Position numbers and translations under genes: made by a program
Shown: piece by piece, positions 53,532-61,362 of the stretch
Layout of the letters: every line of letters starts with the position of its first letter
Position numbering within the stretch: position 1 is the first letter of the stretch
Notes under the pieces: model-generated
What the model was told of the DNA's origin: nothing
Database searches by the model: none
The model's input: the letters and a program-made list of their open reading frames with translations, nothing else
From: G965230065 sp965230065
GTDB lineage: Bacteria; Bacteroidota; Bacteroidia; Cytophagales; Cyclobacteriaceae
Assembly: GCA_965230065.1 (NCBI GenBank)
Contig: OZ245942.1
Span: forward strand, 4,402,001 to 4,466,000
Length of the DNA: 64,000 nucleotides
Reading direction: 5' to 3'

Positions 53532-56180
53532 TTAAAAACTAACCTCCAGGGTTTCAGTACCTGCGTGCGTAATGGATGACACACCCGTGAAGGTTTGCAT
53601 ATCTTCTGTGCTTGCGCCCACTTTGATGGTGTACTTTCCTTTGGCAAATACTTTGGGTGAAAACGTATTGTCTTTGGCACGAATGGTATAAACCATTTCC
53701 CCGCTGTTTTCATTAATAATTTGAACAACAGGAGGAACGTCTAAACCACTTACTTCAACAGTAGGCAAATAGGCCACCGCTTCTTTATCGTAATTATCTT
53801 GCTGCTCAATGTTGATGGGCCAGCCGTCGTACGGAGCTGTATTGGGTGCCGTAGGGTCTGTCTGCCGTGCCCAGTTGGCGATTTCAATTTCCCGGCTGTT
53901 GGTATTGAACTTCACAATGCCGTAGCCTGCCGCCCGGTCATATAGTTTAGAAGGCTCCAGTCCGGTGTAGTAAGGATTGGCCACGGCCAGTACGGTCATT
54001 TTATTGCCAAATCCATCGTGAAAATCGCCAAGGTTTTTGGGCATGCCCGGCTGCTGGTTCATGCCTCCTTTTTGGGGAAACCACCGACGGGGAAAGTAAT
54101 TTGATACCGAAGGCACACAAATGGCGTAAGGGCCATCTCCCCACTCGTCTACTCCGTACTGAATGGTACTTGCCAGGTGCTGGTCGCCCGCTAGGTGGAA
54201 GGCAAAACCTTTGCGGATGGTGCGTACGGCCGCGTCCCTTCCATGCTTGGGCCATCCGTTGGAATCCATGTCCTGTGTAGGGCGGTCATTATCAGGATAT
54301 ACGCCTTTTTCGGTAATGCGCAAGCGTGGCACCACGACATCGCTTACGGCAGAGTCGGGCAACGTGGCTACTGTATTGAAAATGGTTTGGGAAATAAGCA
54401 CCTTCATCTTTGTTTGTTCAGACCAGTTGCTTACCCAGTCTTCCAAAAAGGTAAGCTGGCGTTCACCAAGCAGTTTAGCTTCCGGTGCCCTGAAATCTTC
54501 CGGTTTGTTGTATTGCTGGTTTTCAGGCCAACCATTAATCACCTGGTATTCTTCAGGAAAAATATTAGCCGGAGATGATTTCCATTTGCGGTCTTCAATA
54601 ATGGCAAAGCTGATGTTGCCGTATTCCATTTCGGTATAGTACACCCCTATGTCCTGCTTGATGGGCGTGGAGTCATATGGGGCCGGAAAGTGGCTGGTTT
54701 GGGTGCGCTGCACCATGTTTACCCACTCGGGATCCATTTTATAACCACCACTGTCTTGCCTTTCTTTGGTAGTGCCTTCTTTTTGGGTGGCCTTTCCGCC
54801 TTCGCCCCAAATGTTGCCGTGGTATACGTCGTGGTCGTCAGGAATGGCAATGCTGGGGCGGTCTTTGAGCATGTCTTTGTATTCCCATCCGTAGATGTAC
54901 CATTTGCGGAGGTAATCCAGGGCAGCCTTTTCCAGGGGTTTGGTTTGGATGCCATAGCCGCCCACAGGTTCATAAATCTGGTCGCCTGTAAAAACCAGCA
55001 TATCGGGCTGGTGCGCCATTACGTGTTTTACCAGTTCGTTATTAGGAAAGCCCAAATCAGAGTTTCCGGTAAATCCGGCTACTACCAGTTCTTCTTTATC
55101 TACAGGATCTTTTTGCACGGTTCCGCTGAAATAATGGGCAGTAGGCTCTGCTGTGGTGGCCGACCAATCGTAAGCCAGGCGGTAGGAAACATCTTGCTGG
55201 TCATTCCAGTTTTCAATGCGGAAGGTAGCCGTACGGGCAAGCGGGTCAATTTGTGCTTCGCCTGCGATTTCCCAGCTTTCGCCATTCTGGGTTTGCAGAG
55301 AAACAGTTTGGGCATCTTCTGAGCCAACCGGAGCCATTTGGGCCGTCAGGTTCAATACACCTTTGCTCAGGGTATATTGAGAAAACAGGATTGGCCCGAA
55401 GGTTTGCGCATCGTGCACTGCTACTTTATCGCCCTGGATGTCCCAATTTTTGTACCAGAAGCTGGGTTTGTCAAAACCTGTATTCTTGATTTGCAGGCTT
55501 GATTCAAATCCTTCTTCGGGTAGCTTTCGGGGGAAGTCACTGACCAATGCCAGGTTGCCTACCAGGGCAGTGCCTTCATAACTGTCTTTTTCTATTTCTT
55601 GCAAGAGGTGGTCTTTCAAATCATAGGCAGACAGTTTTATACTGTATTCTCCATTCGCAGTTGGGTCAATTTTTATCCGTAATGAAATGCCACTTTCCAA
55701 CATTTCATCAATGACCATTTGGTTGATTGAATCCAGTTCGGCTTTGCCATATTTTCCAATAAAAAGCTGGCCGGAGGTGAGGATGCCGGCATCAATTCCT
55801 TTTCCGAAAACGGCACTGCTGCGGTAATCGTCAAACTCCCCTTGCGCGCCAATCCGGTAGCCTGTCCACCCAATTTTACTCAGGGCATCATTATTTTCTA
55901 CAAACCCTACCTGCACTTTCATTTTCATGTGGGCGGTTGAGTCTTTTAATTGACGGGTAAGCACGTGCAAGTTGCGGTTGTAGTCGCTCACCAGGCATTC
56001 CACACGGCCGTTGGCAACCTGCCAGTCTTGCAGGCGGTTGGCCCAAAACTCAGGGCCGATGAAAGTGCGTGAAGTGTTTTCAGGCAGGTTATTAAAAAAA
56101 GCTGCTTCTTGCTGAGAAGTACCGCATGCCATGAGTGTGAGAAAACAGGTAAAAAAGAAGAGTGATTTAAGTTGTTGCAT
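53532..56180 (-). CDS. PhoD-like metallophosphatase lipoprotein
   Basis: An 882-aa lipoprotein (lipobox MAC, Cys19) with an N-terminal beta-sandwich-like part (about 30-380) and a C-terminal PhoD-type metallophosphatase domain. Metal-site motifs include VFTGDQIYE, IPDDHDVYHG and HLAGDQHLAS. PhoD-like enzymes are Ca/Fe-dependent phosphodiesterases or phosphatases; here the large extra N-terminus and the neighbouring sulfatase and isomerases suggest action on a modified glycan or phosphoester. It is longer than a usual PhoD. The substrate is not known. Confidence 0.85.
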   Translation of the reverse strand: MQQLKSLFFFTCFLTLMACGTSQQEAAFFNNLPENTSRTFIGPEFWANRLQDWQVANGRVECLVSDYNRNLHVLTRQLKDSTAHMKMKVQVGFVENNDALSKIGWTGYRIGAQGEFDDYRSSAVFGKGIDAGILTSGQLFIGKYGKAELDSINQMVIDEMLESGISLRIKIDPTANGEYSIKLSAYDLKDHLLQEIEKDSYEGTALVGNLALVSDFPRKLPEEGFESSLQIKNTGFDKPSFWYKNWDIQGDKVAVHDAQTFGPILFSQYTLSKGVLNLTAQMAPVGSEDAQTVSLQTQNGESWEIAGEAQIDPLARTATFRIENWNDQQDVSYRLAYDWSATTAEPTAHYFSGTVQKDPVDKEELVVAGFTGNSDLGFPNNELVKHVMAHQPDMLVFTGDQIYEPVGGYGIQTKPLEKAALDYLRKWYIYGWEYKDMLKDRPSIAIPDDHDVYHGNIWGEGGKATQKEGTTKERQDSGGYKMDPEWVNMVQRTQTSHFPAPYDSTPIKQDIGVYYTEMEYGNISFAIIEDRKWKSSPANIFPEEYQVINGWPENQQYNKPEDFRAPEAKLLGERQLTFLEDWVSNWSEQTKMKVLISQTIFNTVATLPDSAVSDVVVPRLRITEKGVYPDNDRPTQDMDSNGWPKHGRDAAVRTIRKGFAFHLAGDQHLASTIQYGVDEWGDGPYAICVPSVSNYFPRRWFPQKGGMNQQPGMPKNLGDFHDGFGNKMTVLAVANPYYTGLEPSKLYDRAAGYGIVKFNTNSREIEIANWARQTDPTAPNTAPYDGWPINIEQQDNYDKEAVAYLPTVEVSGLDVPPVVQIINENSGEMVYTIRAKDNTFSPKVFAKGKYTIKVGASTEDMQTFTGVSSITHAGTETLEVSF

Positions 56181-56201
56181 TATAATTATGGTTAAGTTAT
56201 T

Positions 56202-56225
56202 CCGGTCTGTGTGCCACGAGACCGG
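56202..56225. repeat. Palindromic CCGGTCTGTG-family repeat
   Basis: CGGTCT and AGACCG arms around GTG-TGC-CAC (56203-56224). Same family as the unit at 22205. It lies just upstream of the PhoD-like gene start. Confidence 0.6.
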
Positions 56226-56306
56226 GGAATTTAGGTTGTATTTCTTTCTGTGTATTATGCAGTGGGGTGCAGACCAGGGATAAAGTTGCTGCTCAGTTGC
56301 TATTTT

Positions 56307-56657
56307 TTACTTTCTTGAAAAAGATTGATGGCCTTTAAATATTCTTGGGCATTCTTTGGATACAGTCATTCTAACTAATCCGTTCTCTTCCTTGATTTCC
56401 AAAATTTTGTAAGTTGGATGAAAAGTTGAATCCCACTGGAATAATTGATAGTACTCCTTCTTTGAGAATACTGAGGAATAAACCAGCTCCTTCATACGCA
56501 CACTGTCTTTAAATAAGGAGACTATCCCATCATAATTTGATTCATTAAGTGCATTTATGTATTCTTTTACTACTTCAACCTTGTTAACTACTTTGGTAGA
56601 ATGATGGCAGGAAATCCACAGAAATACAATGGGAACTATCAATAAAACCTTTTTCAT
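56307..56657 (-). CDS. Small lipoprotein, NTF2/SnoaL-like
   Basis: A 116-aa product from ATG 56657, with signal peptide and lipobox ISC (Cys17). The mature part VKEYINALNESNYDGIVSLF resembles the first helices of NTF2-like folds. The longer start at 56747 is rejected because it buries the signal peptide. The C-terminus ends early after KECPRIF, so a 3' truncation is possible. No function can be assigned. Confidence 0.55.
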   Translation of the reverse strand: MKKVLLIVPIVFLWISCHHSTKVVNKVEVVKEYINALNESNYDGIVSLFKDSVRMKELVYSSVFSKKEYYQLFQWDSTFHPTYKILEIKEENGLVRMTVSKECPRIFKGHQSFSRK

Positions 56658-56783
56658 GTAAGTTAAACGAGCCACAATATTTGATAAAATGATTTTTAAT
56701 CTCTCACTTGTGCCAATAGCCTGGAACCAGTAAAAAATTATGCTCATATACTGGCAAGGTGTCTGAATAACAAAAGTTTAAAC

Positions 56784-58595
56784 TTATTCAATTTTCTCTA
56801 CATACACATAATAGGCTCCGGTTGCGTTTCCATTTTCATCCATCAGCCAGGTTTGTAACCGAGTATCGCCTGCTGGCAAATCTATGGTAAAAAGGGCAGA
56901 AGTATCCGATGGGTTTATGGGTATTGACTGTTCACTATTCCCAACCTTAATTTTTACTTCGGTAACAGGTACAGCCACTCCTTTCGGATAGGCATCGCCT
57001 CCCTCTACGGGTTCGCCGGGAGGCACGTTTTCTGTCAATTTTGCCTGTGCTTCTTTTGGCCAGCGTTGTACAGTGATTTTATAAGTTCCACCCTGAACCA
57101 CGTTTACTGCCCAAAAACCATTGTTGTTCTGGTTGAGTCGTACTTGGTTTTGGTTCCATGCCGGGTAGTTATCTTCCGTTGGGTGAAAGTCATGGCAGGT
57201 GAGGGTTACCGGGTTTTCAGCTTCACTTCCGATGATGATGCGTTCGTAGGTATGGGCATTTTGAGATACAGATGCCCACCAGTTTTCATACGACTGTTTT
57301 AGGCTGTCCACTACTTCAGGGTATTGCTGGCTCACGTCTGTTGTTTGTCCGGGATCGCTTTCCATATCATACAATTCATCCCCGCTCATCAATCGCCAGC
57401 GGTTGGTCATGATAGAAGCATTGCGCCATTTTTCCAGGTTTTCCTTCCGCTGGGTATCTGTAATCAGCACCCTTTCAGGCCAGTTTGTATTTTGGTTATT
57501 GAATAAAGGAAGCAGGCTTTTCCCGTCAAACTCAATATTTTTCGGCATATCAAACCCGCCCAGTTCTATCAAAGTGGGTAAAACATCAGTATAGGCTGTT
57601 ATTTCTTCAATATCTTTCCCTCCGGTAAGGTTGCCTTCCGGCCAACGGATGAAAAACGGAACCCTGTGGCCACCCTCGTATGGAGAACCTTTTTTACCCC
57701 GCATGCCAGCGTTAAAGCCTTTTACCGGAAACCCTTCTTTGTCAAGGTTTACTCCTGCAGAAGTACCGTTGTCTGTCATAAAAATCAGGATGGTGTTTTC
57801 AGTAAGGTTTAATGCCTGTAGTTTTTCTTCCAGCTTCCCCAGGTTTTCGTCAATATTGGAAATCATCCCGTAAAAGTTGGCATTGGGTACCTTTTCATTT
57901 CCTTCATACATTTCACGAAAACGGTCGGGCACATGAAACGGACTATGGGGGGCATTGGTGGCAATGTAGCAGAAAAAAGGCTGGTTTTGGTTGTTTTCTA
58001 TGAACTGCATAGCATTCTCAAACCACACATCCGTACAATAACCATTGAACTTTTCGGGTTTTCCGTTATGAAAATACGTGTCATCAAAATAATCATTGTT
58101 CCAGTAGTCAGGTGTTTGTCCTACGCCACCCCCGCCATGAATCAAAACTTCTTCAAATCCCCGGTCTTGTGGGCGAAAAGGGTAGTTGTCGCCCAAGTGC
58201 CACTTGCCAAAAATTGCTGTCTCGTAACCATTGCGCCTGGCAATATCAGCCATTGTAGGTTCTCCTTCTTTTAGCAATGAGCGGCCAATGATGGTATGCC
58301 ACACGCCCACCCGGTTGCAATTCATTCCGGTCATCAGCCCGGCCCGTGTTGGGGCACAGGTTGTGCCTACATGGAAGTTGGTTAGTCGCACACTTTCGGT
58401 GTACAGCTTATCCATATTCGGGGTTTGGATCACCGGATTCCCATGGCAGCCCAGGTCACCATACCCCTGGTCGTCGGTCATGATGAGGATGATGTTGGGC
58501 TTTTGTGGGGTGTTGGTTTCTTCTGGTTTTTGTTGGTTGCAAGCAGTTAAGACAGTGCAGATAATTACTAAGTTTAGGCAAAAAGCAAGGGGCAT
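56784..58595 (-). CDS. Lipoprotein sulfatase (family S1) with C-terminal extension
   Basis: A 603-aa protein from ATG 58595, which gives the lipobox TAC (Cys19); the frame extends upstream to 58862 but that part is not protein-like. Motifs: NIILIMTDDQGYGDLGCHG, CAPTRAGLMTG (formylglycine at Cys80) and FMTDNGTSAG, with the KWHLGD loop. The motif is canonical. A C-terminal extension of about 150 residues (from ENPVTLTCHDF) looks like a beta domain. It probably works with the isomerase-like genes of the block on a sulfated substrate. Confidence 0.88.
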   Translation of the reverse strand: MPLAFCLNLVIICTVLTACNQQKPEETNTPQKPNIILIMTDDQGYGDLGCHGNPVIQTPNMDKLYTESVRLTNFHVGTTCAPTRAGLMTGMNCNRVGVWHTIIGRSLLKEGEPTMADIARRNGYETAIFGKWHLGDNYPFRPQDRGFEEVLIHGGGGVGQTPDYWNNDYFDDTYFHNGKPEKFNGYCTDVWFENAMQFIENNQNQPFFCYIATNAPHSPFHVPDRFREMYEGNEKVPNANFYGMISNIDENLGKLEEKLQALNLTENTILIFMTDNGTSAGVNLDKEGFPVKGFNAGMRGKKGSPYEGGHRVPFFIRWPEGNLTGGKDIEEITAYTDVLPTLIELGGFDMPKNIEFDGKSLLPLFNNQNTNWPERVLITDTQRKENLEKWRNASIMTNRWRLMSGDELYDMESDPGQTTDVSQQYPEVVDSLKQSYENWWASVSQNAHTYERIIIGSEAENPVTLTCHDFHPTEDNYPAWNQNQVRLNQNNNGFWAVNVVQGGTYKITVQRWPKEAQAKLTENVPPGEPVEGGDAYPKGVAVPVTEVKIKVGNSEQSIPINPSDTSALFTIDLPAGDTRLQTWLMDENGNATGAYYVYVEKIE

Positions 58596-58866
58596 AGTGC
58601 TAAACCATGGTCTGTGGCTAGTGTTGTGTGTAAAAAAACAATGCCCATCGGTCTGACCGCTCTTGTGCTTCTGAAGATAGCTGTCTGACCGATTTGGTAT
58701 ACAATTGATAAAATGATTTTTTACTGTCCGGTGTGTCACCGTCCAGGGGGCTGTGAATAGGGTAGAGAGTAAAATACTCCCTTGCCCTCTGCGTTCTGCC
58801 CTTTGCCTTTCAGCTACTGCCCCAATAACCTCACTTTTTATATTTATCTGTCGTTTGAGCATCTGA

Positions 58867-59826
58867 CTACGCCTCCTCCCACAGTTTATGTACCATGTCC
58901 AGGTCTCTTTTCATGGAAGAGAAGGCTTTGTCAGCATCTACATTTTCACGGCCGCCATGCTCAGCCCCGCCGATGGGGTATTCCATGTGCAGGGAAACCG
59001 GGACATTGATGCCGTATTGTTTGAGCAGCTTGAAATATTGCTTAAAATCTACCATCCCTTCACCTATGGGCTGGTACTGCACTTTCCATGTGCCATCTAT
59101 GTTTTCCCACTTAAAATCTTTAAGAGCAATGGAGTTGATGTAGGGGTTGATAAGTTCCAGGTTTTGTGCCCAGCAACGTCCACCTTCAATGGTGCCGTGG
59201 CATACGTCGTATTGTGAGCCCATCCATTCATGATCGGCATCAGAGAGTAACTCCCACATATCCCAAATGGCCGCACCTACATAGTGGCCCGAGTGGTTTT
59301 GGTAGCCACCTTTCAGGCCAAGCTGCTTGTTCTTTTTGGAAAGTTTTTTGACCTGCGGTTTGTAAATGTCCAGACTTTCTTTAAAACTTCGGTCATCCGG
59401 GTATTTGAGCCAGTTGGAACGGTAATGCGTGATGCCTTGTTCACTGGCGGTTTTCAACACGTCCTCGTTCACAGGGTCGTCAGCATTAATCACGGCCGAG
59501 GTCATCATGAGGGCTTGCAACCCAGCCTTTTTGATGGCTGCTACGGCTTTGGGTAAATCCCTGGTTGCATTTTCGGGCAGTACATGGCCTTTGGGGCGGA
59601 CGGTGAGGTCTACCCCGTCAAAACCAATGTCGGCGGCGGCTTTTGCCATGTCTTCATAATCCAGGAATTGCAGGTGTTTGGAGAAGATATGCACAGAAAG
59701 TTTTTCATCTGCCTTGCCTGAAAATTTGTTTTGCCAGGATGAAAACCCTGTTAATGGAAGAGCGGCCCCTGCCATAGCAGCAGCACCCACAAAACGGCGA
59801 CGGGATATTGAATGGTTGGTTTGCAT
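58867..59826 (-). CDS. Exported sugar phosphate isomerase/epimerase-like TIM-barrel protein 3
   Basis: A 319-aa protein with a twin-arginine signal (SISRRRFVGAAAMAGAALPL). The TIM barrel shows DIGFDGVDLTVRPKGHV, KGGYQNHSGHYVG, GSQYDVCHGTIEGG and VSLHMEYPIGGAEHG, with conserved Glu, His and Asp residues. The third such exported protein within 9 kb. Its start is 214 bp from the porV terminator region. A periplasmic sugar-metabolising role is inferred. Confidence 0.8.
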   Translation of the reverse strand: MQTNHSISRRRFVGAAAMAGAALPLTGFSSWQNKFSGKADEKLSVHIFSKHLQFLDYEDMAKAAADIGFDGVDLTVRPKGHVLPENATRDLPKAVAAIKKAGLQALMMTSAVINADDPVNEDVLKTASEQGITHYRSNWLKYPDDRSFKESLDIYKPQVKKLSKKNKQLGLKGGYQNHSGHYVGAAIWDMWELLSDADHEWMGSQYDVCHGTIEGGRCWAQNLELINPYINSIALKDFKWENIDGTWKVQYQPIGEGMVDFKQYFKLLKQYGINVPVSLHMEYPIGGAEHGGRENVDADKAFSSMKRDLDMVHKLWEEA

Positions 59827-59984
59827 AGTAGGTAATTATGAAATGGTTTTGTAAAACGCTTCTGATTTAGAGGGGAAATTAATACAAAACTTGAAAAGAA
59901 AGCAAAAAAATAATCAGGATGAAGGGCATGGGATAGGATGGGCAGGATATTTTCGGGGAAAACTTTGTCAAAACTATCTGCAAT

Positions 59985-60009
59985 AAAAAAGGCGACTCAC
60001 TGAGCCGCC
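59985..60009 (-). terminator. Intrinsic terminator after porV
   Basis: In the minus sense, the arm GGCGGCTCA, a one-base loop and TGAGTCGCC (8 of 9 pairs) are followed by six T. It lies 30 bp after the porV stop. Confidence 0.7.
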
Positions 60010-60039
60010 TGCATTTATAAATATTCTTTAGAAAATGAA

Positions 60040-61332
60040 TTACTCATCCGTAACCGATTCCTGCCGTTCTGTGTTCATGTTGAACATAAGGGTGATGCGG
60101 AGGGTTTCGGCCAAAGGGTTTTGTTGGGATTGCCCTGAAGCTCCGGTTTTGGTGGGGGCCACCAGGTAAGCAAAATCAACCCCAAAGACCTGGTATCTCA
60201 GGCCAAGGCCGGCGGTGAAATAACGGCGGTCGCCTTTGTGGGAATTTTCATAATAATATCCGGCACGTACGGCAAAAAGGTCATTGTACCAATACTCTGC
60301 CCCAAAGGAAATCATAATCTCCTGCATCTCTTCTTTGAAGCCATCTGGTGCATCGGTAAAAGAACCGAACATACCCTGGATTAATCCCCGGTTGGGGTCT
60401 TTTCCTCTGGCTATAATTGGGTTACCGCTAGCGTCTGTTGCTATCCTGCCCAAACTATCAATTTCATAGACAGGAGGGGTGGGCACCATCAGTTTATTGA
60501 AGTCAAGTGCCAGGGTAATTTTATTGTAAGGGTCAAGATGTGTGGTGAAAGCAGTTCCCAGCCTTAAGTTGGTAGGTAGAAAATCAGCATTTTCTTCATC
60601 CAGATAGGTAATTTTTGCTCCAATGTTCGAGATATTCGCTCCCAGCGAAAGGTTGGCATCATTGCCATTGAAAATAAAATCTTTGGTATAATACAGCCCA
60701 ATATCAGCCGAACCACTGATGCCCGGTTTTACATCATTAAAGCTGGAGGAAGAAGAAGCTCCTGCCAACAGGTTGGAGTGGATAAAGCGTCCGGTAAGCC
60801 CGGCGCTGAGCTCTTCGGTAAGGCGCATTGAAAAGGTGGCTGCTAATGAAAACTCCCTCGGGCTTACCAGTTGTAAAGGGTTACCGTTGGCATCGGTAAG
60901 TTGAATATCCCCCAAATCAAAATACCGCATGGACAAAGCGAGGGCTTGTTCACGGTTGATTTTTTTGTAAACGGAAAGATAAGAGAGGGACATGTCATTG
61001 ATTACCTTGGCCAGCCAGGGAGTGTAAGAGAAGGAAACGCCCAGGTCGTCTTCAAGGAAGGCCAGCTTGGCTGCATTCCAGTGCACCGCATTGGCATCAG
61101 GGGAAGTGGCCACCCCGGCATCGCCCATGGCCCCGGCACGGGAATCGGGGGTGATTAGCAGAAAAGGAACGCCTGTGGTAATGACCCGGTTGGAAGTATC
61201 AGCCCCGAGAAGGACATTAGGATTAGTGTTGGCTTTGTACGTATTTAATGAAGGGTTGTTTTGTCCAAAACCTTCTAGAATTCCGATGAAAAAAACAGCC
61301 GAAAGAACTAATGTTTTAATCCAATTAAGCAT
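60040..61332 (-). CDS. porV: Type IX secretion outer-membrane protein PorV (LptO)
   Basis: A 430-aa FadL-like barrel protein from ATG 61332 (start at 61356 also possible), with a signal peptide ending near GFGQ. Family features: GVPFLLITPDSRAGAMGDAGVATSPDANAVHWN near the N-terminus and GAEYWYNDLFAVRAGYYYENSHKGDRRYFTAGLGLRY near the C-terminus. PorV carries cargo from the SprA translocon to the attachment complex and partners PorU. The porU gene ends 30 bp upstream on the same strand. Confidence 0.93.
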   Translation of the reverse strand: MLNWIKTLVLSAVFFIGILEGFGQNNPSLNTYKANTNPNVLLGADTSNRVITTGVPFLLITPDSRAGAMGDAGVATSPDANAVHWNAAKLAFLEDDLGVSFSYTPWLAKVINDMSLSYLSVYKKINREQALALSMRYFDLGDIQLTDANGNPLQLVSPREFSLAATFSMRLTEELSAGLTGRFIHSNLLAGASSSSSFNDVKPGISGSADIGLYYTKDFIFNGNDANLSLGANISNIGAKITYLDEENADFLPTNLRLGTAFTTHLDPYNKITLALDFNKLMVPTPPVYEIDSLGRIATDASGNPIIARGKDPNRGLIQGMFGSFTDAPDGFKEEMQEIMISFGAEYWYNDLFAVRAGYYYENSHKGDRRYFTAGLGLRYQVFGVDFAYLVAPTKTGASGQSQQNPLAETLRITLMFNMNTERQESVTDE

Positions 61333-61362
61333 GAGAGTTATTATAATATAATGCAAATATAA

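Noticed and set aside
58596..58862. Extended N-terminus of the third sulfatase
   Set aside because: It would place 89 unlikely residues in front of a good lipoprotein signal peptide and reads through repeat-like sequence.
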